Positions 1 to 6,649 of a DNA stretch of 10,529 bases are shown in pieces (the stretch's first letter is position 1; each line of letters begins with the position of its first letter). The notes beneath the pieces are model-generated. The model was not told the DNA's origin, did not search any database, and saw only the letters and a program-made list of their open reading frames with translations. Source of the DNA: an uncultured Bacteroidales bacterium (GTDB lineage Bacteria > Bacteroidota > Bacteroidia > Bacteroidales > Bacteroidaceae); contig CADCOX010000413.1 of NCBI GenBank assembly GCA_902803195.1, positions 1 to 10,529 on the forward strand, in the 5' to 3' direction. Position numbers and translations under genes: made by a program.

Positions 1-47
1 CCGCCCGAGAGCAGCGCCGCCACACGTTTGTTGCTTAAATCCTTCAT
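1..47 (-). CDS. mnmA: N-terminus of a PP-loop ATPase, probably tRNA 2-thiouridylase MnmA (partial)
   Basis: The gene runs off the left edge, and only the first 15 codons plus two bases are visible. They read MKDLSNKRVAALLSG, and the next codon begins GG. A short charged lead, a hydrophobic beta strand (VAALL) and then SGG is how PP-loop ATPases of the MnmA type begin (SGGxDSS). MnmA activates U34 of certain tRNAs with ATP so that sulfur can be inserted. The ATG at 47 lies about 26 nt below a TACCTTTG promoter box. Other PP-loop enzymes such as QueC, ThiI or TilS cannot be excluded from 15 residues, so the MnmA name is a family-level guess. The gene lies on the same strand as the GH2 operon but has its own promoter. 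Confidence 0.5.
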   Translation of the reverse strand, partial: MKDLSNKRVAALLSG

Positions 48-78
48 GACGTTGGCTTCCTTTCGTTGTTTTGCGCCG

Positions 79-86
79 CAAAGGTA
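79..86 (-). promoter_or_regulatory. Bacteroidetes -7 promoter box (TACCTTTG) for the left-edge gene
   Basis: On the minus strand, TACCTTTG fits the Bacteroidetes consensus TAnnTTTG exactly. It lies 31 nt upstream of the ATG at 47, giving a leader of roughly 26 nt. A T-rich TTTTCG at 114-109 sits 22 nt upstream, in the -33 region, but is not a good TTTG match. The box is identical to the one in front of the minus-strand operon at 5370-5377. Confidence 0.6.
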
Positions 87-159
87 GGAATAAAAACGTT
101 AACGCCGACGAAAACGAAGGCTTTTTTTGAAAATTGAGGAGATAAGGAGTGCTCTTGCG

Positions 160-2958
160 CTATTGTACGATGTCAGCGAAGCGCATCAGATAGGTGTCAT
201 ATTGCGTGAAGAATGGGTGATGAGGCAGTGGAACGTCTTCAGCATTGCCAAAGAGGGTTTGCAAGAGTTGAGGGACAGCCTTGGCTTCGACGCGGTAGAG
301 GTAGAAATCACCATGAACTGTTCCGATTTCGCTTGCCGTGACAGGATAGGCCGTGCGCGCAAACTTAGGTCCTTGTCCGGCTACAGCGGCATTGCAGGTC
401 ACCACGATGCCTCGGTCGGTCTGCTCGAAGTTGACATCGCCCTGCCTGCAGACAAGAAGCAAGCCATTGCCCTCGACGTCCGTAAAGAGGGCCGCATCGA
501 CGCCTCGGCGGTTGCCCTCGAAGTAGAAATCGCCTTGGCGCATAGCCCAGAAACCGTAGCGGTTGGCGCGGTAGCGACCGGGGTAGGAGGGGAACGGTCC
601 TTGGCCTATCCACCTGACGCGGTCAATGGCTGGGGGAAGTAGGAAGGCCAGACCGAGTTCGGAAAGGAAAGTATCGGAACTGTCGGGGGTTAGGTCGAAG
701 GTGACGTAGGTGGCATGAGCGGCGGAGGATGTGTGGATGTCGGTCGCAATGGTGGCGGCATGGCGACCATCAGGGTCGAGTCGCAGGAGGTAGCGTTCGA
801 GCCGTTTGTCGCCTACTTTCAGGCGTTCGGCCATGGTCGCCTTGCGCCCTGCCCGCACAAGGAAACCCTCTTGCAGGAGAGCGAGAGGATCAGTGGAGGG
901 ATGGCTGAAAACGGATGAGAGCCGTGGCTGCAAGGGCTGCGGCTCGATGGGTAAGGCTTGGCGAAGGAATACGAGTCCTGTAGCATCACTGACGTCGATG
1001 TTGAGCAGGCCGATGCGTGCAGTGTCGGGCTTGACAGGCAGAGAGAGCGTATAGGTAGTCTGCTTACGCGGTGGGCAGGCGGGCGAGAAGGCTCCAGTGG
1101 CCAGCGTGTCGCGGTCGGCAGTCAGTGTCCAATGGAAAGTGACATTGTCCTTGAGGTCAATGAAGTCGTAACGATTGCAGATGTTGAGATCGATAGCCGC
1201 AACCGCGTTGGTGTTCGAATAGGCATGGAGGATGCTGTCGGTGATGAAGGCACGGGCGTAGTTGTGCTGTAGTTCATAGTAATTCGGTAGGGGCGTCCGG
1301 TCGGCATACAGTAGTCCGTCGGTCCCCTTGTTACCTGCCATCATGAAACCTCCGTGGGGCGAGGTGAATACGCGCTCCTCGTATCCGTAGGCATCAGCGC
1401 GCTCTTCGTGGAACGGCATTCCTTGGTCAACCCATTCCCATACGCTTCCGCCAGCGAGCCAGGGTGTGCGCTCAATGATCTGCCATTGACGGTCATGGTC
1501 CTCGAAGGAGATGCCCAATGTATGGCAGTACTCAGTGAAGACGACGGGTCGATCACTGCGTTGGTAGAACCCGCCGATCTGACCCACGGTGGGGTAGTGG
1601 GGCGCATAGATGTCGGCTACGTCGGGGAACTTGAAGTCGAAACGGCGGAAATAGCTTCCGATCTGCGGGTAGCAGATGGGGCGTGTGGCATCGAACTCTC
1701 GCTTGACTTCATGACCCAAGCGCAGGCAGATGTCGGTGAGCGGATTCTCGTTGCCCAGACTCCAGATGAGTACGCAGGGGTGGTTCTTGTCGCGGCGGAT
1801 GGTAGCCTGTGCACGCTGATGGAGTTCAGCGTAGAACGTAGTGTCAGAGAGATGCTTATCGCCATAGCCGAAAGGAACCTCGTCTATGACGTAGAAACCG
1901 AGCGAGTCAGCCAGCTCGTAGAAACGTGGTTCGCGAGGATAGTGAGAGGTGCGGATGTAGTTGACCGATGCGGCTTTCATGAGGCGCATGTCCTTCAACG
2001 TGAGGCTGTCGCCGATGACTTTGACGGTGCGTGGATCAGTGGCATGGGATGTGACGCCGCGGAGTTTGATGGGCTGCCCGTTGAGCTTCAGGATCTTGCC
2101 GTCAACGCTGACTTCGCGGATGCCAAAACGGTGGCGGAAGTGTTGTAGTTCCTTGCCCTTGCGGATGAGGCGTGTGTGGAGGGTGTAGAGATAGGGCGTC
2201 TCGGCGGTCCAGAGGTGGGGGCTGTCGACGTGCAGATGAGCTTGCAGCCCCTCAGCTTTGAGCCCTAATGGTTTGATGGTATGTTCCACGATGGTATGCT
2301 TGTCGGCATGGGCTACGAGCGTGTTCACCTCCACGTCGCCATTCATCTTCGTCGTGATGGTGAGGTCGGCGAGATGGATGTCGGGCACGGCGAAGAGTGT
2401 CACGTCTCGGAAGATGCCGCAGGGAGCCCAGTCGTCGTTGTAGTCGAAGTCGCTACTAATGTGCTGTGTGATGACGCGCAGAGCCAGTTGCTGCTGTTTG
2501 ACTCGCTTGTCGATGAAGGGCGTGAGGTCGAAGAGTGCGCTGTTGTAGGCAGAGTGCCACTCGCCTACATGTTTACCGTTGAGCCAAAGGTCGTAGGCAT
2601 AGAGAACGCCGTCCAGACGGAGAACGATGCGTTGCCCCTTCCATTGCGATGGGATGGCGAAAGCGGTACGATAGTAGCCAGTCAAAGGGAGGGCGCTGTC
2701 GTAGCTTGGCGGACAGAAACCATAGGCCTCCCAACAGCCGGGAACGGGTATTGGCCGCCATGAGGCATCGGCCTCAGGCACCGCCTTGGATGGAGCAATG
2801 CCTTCTTGAACCTTCAGCTGCCAAGTGCCGTTGAGGCTCATGCTCATCTTGGGGTCGGTGACAGGGAGGATGCCTTGAAAGGCATCTTCGGCGATGGCAT
2901 GGCAACTCAAGATGAGCGCGATGGTTGCCTGTAATATGCGTAAACTCTTGAACTTCAT
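160..2958 (-). CDS. Exported LacZ-like glycoside hydrolase family 2 enzyme (putative beta-galactosidase)
   Basis: This 932-residue enzyme would hydrolyse terminal beta-linked sugars, probably galactose, in the periplasm. It starts with a signal sequence (about 1-23). Cleavage after AIA at 21-23 is likely, although ILSC at 16-19 is a weak lipobox. Domains in order are the GH2 sugar-binding jelly roll (about 40-195, including YYRTAF and LWLNGKHVG), an Ig-like domain (about 196-290), a TIM barrel (about 291-575), a second Ig-like domain (about 580-675), and a LacZ domain-5-like C-terminal beta-sandwich (about 690-905, with WIGQGPFPSYPGR). Catalytic residues read by alignment to LacZ are acid/base E404 in WSLGNEN and nucleophile E476 in VVFTEYCH. 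RTSHYP (336-341) and WEWVDQG (507-513) are also conserved. The usual RGVNRHE motif is RGVTSHATDP (300-309). There is no T9SS tail. The gene lies 16 bp after the DUF362 gene and is therefore co-transcribed. No convincing terminator follows. The GH2 assignment is strong, but the substrate is not settled. Confidence 0.93.
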   Translation of the reverse strand: MKFKSLRILQATIALILSCHAIAEDAFQGILPVTDPKMSMSLNGTWQLKVQEGIAPSKAVPEADASWRPIPVPGCWEAYGFCPPSYDSALPLTGYYRTAFAIPSQWKGQRIVLRLDGVLYAYDLWLNGKHVGEWHSAYNSALFDLTPFIDKRVKQQQLALRVITQHISSDFDYNDDWAPCGIFRDVTLFAVPDIHLADLTITTKMNGDVEVNTLVAHADKHTIVEHTIKPLGLKAEGLQAHLHVDSPHLWTAETPYLYTLHTRLIRKGKELQHFRHRFGIREVSVDGKILKLNGQPIKLRGVTSHATDPRTVKVIGDSLTLKDMRLMKAASVNYIRTSHYPREPRFYELADSLGFYVIDEVPFGYGDKHLSDTTFYAELHQRAQATIRRDKNHPCVLIWSLGNENPLTDICLRLGHEVKREFDATRPICYPQIGSYFRRFDFKFPDVADIYAPHYPTVGQIGGFYQRSDRPVVFTEYCHTLGISFEDHDRQWQIIERTPWLAGGSVWEWVDQGMPFHEERADAYGYEERVFTSPHGGFMMAGNKGTDGLLYADRTPLPNYYELQHNYARAFITDSILHAYSNTNAVAAIDLNICNRYDFIDLKDNVTFHWTLTADRDTLATGAFSPACPPRKQTTYTLSLPVKPDTARIGLLNIDVSDATGLVFLRQALPIEPQPLQPRLSSVFSHPSTDPLALLQEGFLVRAGRKATMAERLKVGDKRLERYLLRLDPDGRHAATIATDIHTSSAAHATYVTFDLTPDSSDTFLSELGLAFLLPPAIDRVRWIGQGPFPSYPGRYRANRYGFWAMRQGDFYFEGNRRGVDAALFTDVEGNGLLLVCRQGDVNFEQTDRGIVVTCNAAVAGQGPKFARTAYPVTASEIGTVHGDFYLYRVEAKAVPQLLQTLFGNAEDVPLPHHPFFTQYDTYLMRFADIVQ

Positions 2959-2974
2959 AAGGTAGAATTGTTAT

Positions 2975-5107
2975 TCACTCTTCTTCGATTTTCTTATAGC
3001 GCAAGTCAAGCTTGGTATATTGGCGTTGCTCGCGGTTGTTCCAGTGCTCGAACAGTCCGAGAGGCTCTGTAAGAACCTTGCCTTGCTGCTTGTAGATGGT
3101 ACCGCTGGGGACGTTGGGAATCATGGCCGCTTCGCGAAGGTATTCATCGCAATAGTTTAGGTTCTCGAACTCCGGCCACTCACTGATGATGAGGTCCATG
3201 CCCACAGCATCGCAGGCCAGTTCGTCCTGAGATGCGATAATCGAGCAGGGCCAGTCGCCAAGGAAGGGCGCCTGTGCCCATCTGGGCGCTGGCGCTCCGT
3301 TGACATCGCGCGAACCATAGGTGGCATCAATGAGGAAGAGAAGTGTCTTCTGCCCGAGATCTTTGTGTGCCATGAAGTCGACGAAGGTTTTGTAGGCGGG
3401 ACGGCCATTGCGCTTGTCAGGGCTCACATGTTCGTGGGCGTTCTGCCGCCAGATGAGGTGGATGTCAGTGGCGCCGTACCAGTTTTTGCCTGTCAGCGTC
3501 ACGCCTGGCCCCTTATGGGTTTTCAGAAGGGCGCTGTTGATGACGTAGGTAGCATCGACGATGCAACGTGCCAGCCCTCGTGCCATAGCTCCGTTCTCGG
3601 CCGAGTAGGTAATCTGATCGGGGTAGTAGTCGCAGCGCTGGCGGCCGTCGCCGCCGATGTGGTCGATGAATACGACGGCTGGAAATTCACGATGGACCTT
3701 GTTGTAGATGCTGTCTGTGATGGCGCGGCTGGGCTCGCAGAGGATGATGTCCTGCTGGCGGACACCGCCATCGTGGACCAACGAGCGGACCAACGCCAGC
3801 GTGATGAATGGCGAGGAGTTCAGTTCGATGGTATCGTGGTGGGTAAGGGCATTGTTAAGGTTGAGTTTCACGGCAATCTGTTCGCCGCGTTTATAGCCTC
3901 TGTTGCCCCGTCCATGTGTGCGGTTGAAACTGCGGAAGAGTGCTCGCCATGCCTTCTCGGGTGTCAGTTCGCCTGTGAGTTGGACGATGGCCTCTCGCAC
4001 CATTGCATCAGCTTTGGGCTGGCTGTTCCAGCGGTCTTCGACCCACAAACCAGTCAGCCCGTCCCATCGGGCTACGCCAGGAGCGTGAATCCAAGCCACG
4101 CGCCCAGGGTGAATCCCCCGTCCGATGCCGAGCGGCTCGTTGGGCTTTACGAACAGTTTGGGCGTTCGACCATTGAACTCTCCAAAGAACAGGCGGTCGC
4201 GGTTCACGGCTTGATTCAGCGGTTGGATGGTGGTAGCGGGGCCTAAGTCGGGATGCTGCCACGAACGCAGTTGCCATACGACCTGCCCTTGTGGGTCGAG
4301 TTCGATGGCCTGCACCGGGGCGTTGAGCGTGTCCATCGGCGTCTTGTTCCATTCGTTGTACCAATTGTTGATGATGGCGTTCCCGTTGCGCAGGCGCACC
4401 ATCTTTTGGGGTGACGTCACTCCGAGGGGCGCCGTTTCGGTCTCCCATACGACCTCGCCCCCGCGTGTCATCTCCCAGATATGGCCACGTCCTCCCACGA
4501 TGAGGAGGTGCTCGTCGGGTGTCTCGGTGACCGACCATGCGCGAGGCGCTTCCCAACGGGCGAGTTCAACGCCGTTGGCGGCATATTCGCTAACAAAGTT
4601 CTGTCCCATATTGGCTACGAGTAGCGTGCCGCGTCGGCTGAGGCGTGCGTTACGGAACTGACCATGTACCGAACCCGTCTCATTGCATGGCAATTCGAAT
4701 TCACGGACGATGGACATTGAAGGAATCTCCATGATGACAGCCTTCGCGGGATGTCCGTTCTGCACGAACACCACGTGCTGTCGCCCGATGGGTTGGATAG
4801 TGTGGATCTCGGTGCCGGTGGGGGCGTCGTAGTGCCAGATGACGCGGTCGTCCTGCGTCACCTCGGCGATGCCGTACTGATGAGCCATCAGAATATGGCC
4901 GTCGGTGAGCAGGATGGCATCACTAATCTCGCCGCGCCAACTCTTATTCTCGTAGGCCCAACTCACTTGGCCGTCCTTGACGATGAACATGCGCATGCGC
5001 TTACTTTGTCCTGCGTAGAAGAAGTCGTGGCGGCTGAGGCTGCTGTCCTGTGCTGTGGCGCAGACGGCGGTAAGTGAAAGGATGAAAATGGATAATAGTC
5101 TTCGCAT
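2975..5107 (-). CDS. Exported beta-propeller (PQQ/arylsulfotransferase-like) - DUF362 fusion protein
   Basis: The protein has 710 residues. I chose the ATG at 5107 because it begins a clean signal peptide (MRRLLSIFILSLTAVCATA, then Q20). The in-frame ATG 22 codons upstream would add a polar stretch and overlap the preceding ORF. Residues about 35-310 form a propeller of repeated strands in which a Gly-containing turn leads to a Trp-rich strand: GQVSWAY (46-52), VIWHYDAP (89-96), ARWEAP (183-188), VVWETE (219-224), VVWQL (276-280). Residues about 325-690 match DUF362 (PF04015). They include a long N-terminal strand-helix unit with VKLNLN (413-418), a helix plus GG turn (437-449), and the signature LLKTHKGPGVTLTGKNWYG (527-545). 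DUF362 has no established reaction. The ferredoxin-like CxxCxxC cluster found in some members is absent. It lies 25 bp after the small ORF and 16 bp before the GH2 gene, so it is the middle of one operon. Domain calls are from motifs only. Confidence 0.85.
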   Translation of the reverse strand: MRRLLSIFILSLTAVCATAQDSSLSRHDFFYAGQSKRMRMFIVKDGQVSWAYENKSWRGEISDAILLTDGHILMAHQYGIAEVTQDDRVIWHYDAPTGTEIHTIQPIGRQHVVFVQNGHPAKAVIMEIPSMSIVREFELPCNETGSVHGQFRNARLSRRGTLLVANMGQNFVSEYAANGVELARWEAPRAWSVTETPDEHLLIVGGRGHIWEMTRGGEVVWETETAPLGVTSPQKMVRLRNGNAIINNWYNEWNKTPMDTLNAPVQAIELDPQGQVVWQLRSWQHPDLGPATTIQPLNQAVNRDRLFFGEFNGRTPKLFVKPNEPLGIGRGIHPGRVAWIHAPGVARWDGLTGLWVEDRWNSQPKADAMVREAIVQLTGELTPEKAWRALFRSFNRTHGRGNRGYKRGEQIAVKLNLNNALTHHDTIELNSSPFITLALVRSLVHDGGVRQQDIILCEPSRAITDSIYNKVHREFPAVVFIDHIGGDGRQRCDYYPDQITYSAENGAMARGLARCIVDATYVINSALLKTHKGPGVTLTGKNWYGATDIHLIWRQNAHEHVSPDKRNGRPAYKTFVDFMAHKDLGQKTLLFLIDATYGSRDVNGAPAPRWAQAPFLGDWPCSIIASQDELACDAVGMDLIISEWPEFENLNYCDEYLREAAMIPNVPSGTIYKQQGKVLTEPLGLFEHWNNREQRQYTKLDLRYKKIEEE

Positions 5108-5132
5108 ATTGGTGTCAGATATTGGTGGGTGG

Positions 5133-5336
5133 TTATCGCATATAAACCTTATGGGCTGTTCGACCTTTGGCATAGCTCTCTTTAATGATGTTTAGCCCAT
5201 GGCTGAGGCCGTCAGATTGCTGACGCCCCAGTAAGTCATAAGTCTCGCTCCCATGAACGTTCCTGACGATGTGGTATTCTCGGCCGAGCATCGTGATCAT
5301 CAGGCGGAGCGATGTAGTTAGTCGGTTCGTTTTCAT
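5133..5336 (-). CDS. 67-residue ORF consisting mainly of a T9SS-type C-terminal sorting tail
   Basis: The ORF starts at the ATG at 5336, 33 nt below a consensus promoter box, and ends 25 bp before the DUF362 gene. Residues 32-67 look like the C-terminal tail of type IX secretion cargo: TYDLLGRQ (32-39), HGLNIIK (46-52), then a closing KGRTAHKVYMR (57-67). The tail of the large protein at the other side of the window has the same layout (IYTLDGR, RGINIVR, DGRVVKVLR). The first 20 residues are basic and mildly hydrophobic but hold an internal Arg, so they form only a poor signal peptide. No folded cargo domain lies between. It could be a translated remnant left when an internal deletion joined the start and end of a former T9SS cargo gene, or a genuine small leader protein of the operon. 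An upstream in-frame ATG at 5414 lies above the promoter box and is unlikely to be used. Confidence 0.55.
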   Translation of the reverse strand: MKTNRLTTSLRLMITMLGREYHIVRNVHGSETYDLLGRQQSDGLSHGLNIIKESYAKGRTAHKVYMR

Positions 5337-5369
5337 GATTCCTGTGCTTGATAAATGGCTTTGCGGGGT

Positions 5370-5377
5370 CAAAGGTA
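5370..5377 (-). promoter_or_regulatory. Bacteroidetes -7 box (TACCTTTG) driving the small ORF / DUF362 / GH2 operon
   Basis: On the minus strand this is an exact TAnnTTTG element, 33 nt upstream of the ATG at 5336. Twenty nt further upstream lies a T-tract, TTTTTTCG (5405-5398), in the -33 position, though not a canonical TTTG. A transcript starting near 5365 would carry a leader of about 28 nt and then the three minus-strand genes. Confidence 0.6.
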
Positions 5378-5469
5378 GCGAAAAAACGGCGGTATGACGA
5401 AAAAATGGTGTCATTCAATAGCATTATATGCGCAAATTATGGCCGAGGGAACGAATAAAAGGCTTATGA

Positions 5470-5500
5470 TGTAAAAAAAAGAACCTGAAGTGTAAAAAAA
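5470..5500 (+). repeat. Two TGTAAAAAAA direct repeats 21 bp apart in the divergent promoter region
   Basis: TGTAAAAAAA occurs at 5470-5479 and again at 5491-5500, a start-to-start distance of 21 bp, which is two helical turns. They sit just upstream of the -33 region of the regulator gene and between the two divergent promoters. AraC-family proteins are known to bind direct repeats with about 21-bp spacing (as at araI), so this is a candidate operator. A-tracts are common in AT-rich intergenic DNA, so the match could be chance. Two further phased A-tracts (CGAAAAAA at 5379-5386 and 5398-5405) suggest the region may also be curved. Confidence 0.4.
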
Positions 5501-5511
5501 TTGACGCGAGG

Positions 5512-5544
5512 TTGATGCCGTTTTCTATAAAATCCCTATCTTTG
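5512..5544 (+). promoter_or_regulatory. Promoter of the AraC-family regulator gene
   Basis: TATCTTTG at 5537-5544 fits the -7 consensus TAnnTTTG, with TTG at 5512-5514 upstream. The 22-nt gap is slightly longer than the usual 19-21. The ATG lies 22 nt after the box, so the leader would be only about 17 nt and would begin in the run AACTAACTAACA. Confidence 0.6.
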
Positions 5545-5566
5545 CATGAACTAACTAACAATCAAG

Positions 5567-6424
5567 ATGAATTTTTCAATAGACCAATTGCATCTGTTCA
5601 TGCTCAATGTGGGCATCTGCCGTCACGACGGCGACTGGAACTGGAAGGATGTCTGCAGCCCTTTTTCGCGACTCTATTACGTCACCGAGGGTGGGGCAGA
5701 AGTGGTGATGCCGTCGGGCACCTACAAGCTGCGCCCTGGTCATCTCTATTTCATTCCTGCCTTCACGCGCCATAGTGACATCTGCGACTCGCTCTTTACA
5801 CATTATTATATACATGTGTTCGAGGACTTGCACAATGGCACCAGCATACTCGACGAGTACGACTTCCCTGTTGAGGTGAAAGCCGAGCCCATGGACCTCG
5901 AGCTCTTCAAGCGGCTCTACTATGTCAACCCGTTCTTGAAGGTGCCCGAGTCCAATCCCAACTCCTACGACAACCATCAGACGCTCATCGACAACTATAA
6001 GAAGAATCTGCAACGCCCGTTCTGTGACAAGGTCGAATCGCGAGGCATCGTCTTCATCCTGATGTCGCGCTTCCTGAAGTTCGCCACGCCCAAGACGCAG
6101 GTCGAGGACAGCCGCATCCACAAGGTGCTGACCTACATCCGTCGCAACGTCAGCTGCCGCCTCGACATCGACGACCTCGCCGGACAGGCTTGCATGTCGA
6201 AAGGCCATTTCATTCGTGAGTTCAAGAAGGCCACGGGCGAGACGCCGAACGTGTTCATCACGCGCCTGCTCCTGGAGCGTGCGCAGTTCTCGCTCATCAC
6301 CACCGACCAACCAGTCAAGATGATTGCCGATGCGCTCGGGTATGAGGATTTCTCCTATTTCAACCGCCTTTTCAAAAAACACATAGGCACGACACCGCAG
6401 CAGTACCGCACAAGTCATTTCTGA
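5567..6424 (+). CDS. AraC-family transcriptional regulator with N-terminal cupin-like sensor domain
   Basis: This 285-residue protein has the usual AraC/XylS layout. The N-terminal part (about 10-95) is a cupin-like ligand-binding fold, with beta-strand motifs such as LYYVTEGGAEVVMPSG (36-51), LRPGHLYFIPAFTRHS (55-70) and HYYIHVF (79-85). A helical linker (about 110-180) follows. The C-terminal DNA-binding domain (about 184-283) has the first helix-turn-helix in LDIDDLAGQACMSKGHFIREF (199-219, shown here by its ends and core). The second is in VKMIADALGYEDFSYFNRLF (250-269), ending in GTTPQQYR (274-281), the family signature. It is divergent to the exported enzyme operon and followed by its own terminator. 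By position it is the likely regulator of the GH2 operon, of the downstream surface-protein gene, or of both. The ligand is unknown, though sugars are common ligands in this family. Confidence in the family is very high, but the targets are inferred. Confidence 0.95.
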   Translation: MNFSIDQLHLFMLNVGICRHDGDWNWKDVCSPFSRLYYVTEGGAEVVMPSGTYKLRPGHLYFIPAFTRHSDICDSLFTHYYIHVFEDLHNGTSILDEYDFPVEVKAEPMDLELFKRLYYVNPFLKVPESNPNSYDNHQTLIDNYKKNLQRPFCDKVESRGIVFILMSRFLKFATPKTQVEDSRIHKVLTYIRRNVSCRLDIDDLAGQACMSKGHFIREFKKATGETPNVFITRLLLERAQFSLITTDQPVKMIADALGYEDFSYFNRLFKKHIGTTPQQYRTSHF

Positions 6425-6453
6425 CGTCGGTCTTGTGCTAAGGATTGTTGTTT

Positions 6454-6491
6454 TTGTCCTATCGGCTGATTGCTGATAGGACAATTTCGTT
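6454..6491 (+). terminator. Hairpin terminator after the AraC gene
   Basis: The arm TTGTCCTATCGGC (6454-6466) pairs with GCTGATAGGACAA (6472-6484) across a TGATT loop. That makes 13 pairs with a single G-U. A T-rich stretch (tttcgttt) follows, and a T-run also precedes the stem, so it could act in either direction. It begins 29 nt after the stop codon, which fits a rho-independent terminator isolating the regulator gene from the large gene downstream. Confidence 0.75.
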
Positions 6492-6530
6492 TAACTTGTT
6501 CTTATTATCCTATGGAAAGTCGTTATTTTC

Positions 6531-6562
6531 TTGACGACCGTTTGCGTTTGTGCCTACTTTTG
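6531..6562 (+). promoter_or_regulatory. Promoter of the large T9SS-cargo gene
   Basis: TTG at 6531-6533 and TACTTTTG at 6555-6562 are separated by 21 nt and fit the Bacteroidetes -33/-7 pair (TTTG ... TAnnTTTG). This is the best-spaced promoter in the window. The start codon is 87 nt after the box, leaving an unusually long leader. Confidence 0.65.
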
Positions 6563-6649
6563 TGATGCCTTTTCGGGCATATGGGCCTATACGAGAGGCT
6601 TCACTAACTGACACAACCAACAAACTATCAACTAACTAATTTCAACATC
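6563..6649 (+). other. Long G-poor mRNA leader of the large gene
   Basis: From about 6605 to the ATG, the leader is almost free of G and rich in A and C (CAACCAACAAACTATCAACTAACTAA and onward, at 6614-6649). There is no Shine-Dalgarno sequence. The 10-mer AACTAACTAA at 6630-6639 also occurs in the regulator gene's leader at 5549-5558. Unstructured A/C-rich leaders are thought to aid initiation in Bacteroidetes, where SD motifs are rarely used. No riboswitch was recognised. Confidence 0.4.

Noticed and set aside
97..104. Palindrome CGTTAACG in the intergenic region before the left-edge gene
   Set aside because: An 8-bp palindrome is expected by chance, and there is no T-tract or second copy to support a terminator or operator.
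1354..2148. A 264-codon plus-strand frame inside the GH2 gene
   Set aside because: The minus-strand frame contains all GH2 catalytic motifs. The plus-strand frame is a compositional shadow.
3365..4246. A 293-codon plus-strand frame inside the DUF362 gene
   Set aside because: It has no promoter and no motif, and it overlaps the well-supported minus-strand domain signature.
5108..5173. Upstream extension of the DUF362 gene by 22 codons
   Set aside because: It would bury the signal peptide behind a polar stretch and overlap the end of the small ORF. The ATG at 5107 gives a standard signal peptide.
5421..5431. Palindrome GCATTATATGC in the divergent region
   Set aside because: It has only 4-bp arms, is AT-rich and unrepeated, and has no family precedent for AraC binding.
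5576..6484. A 302-codon open frame antisense to the AraC gene
   Set aside because: The sense frame is an unmistakable AraC-family protein. The antisense product has no recognisable fold and would run through the terminator hairpin.
6565..6580. Small hairpin ATGCC / GGCAT near the start of the large gene's transcript
   Set aside because: It has only 5 pairs and the transcription start probably falls inside or next to it, so it may not be fully transcribed. It does not resemble a known riboswitch.
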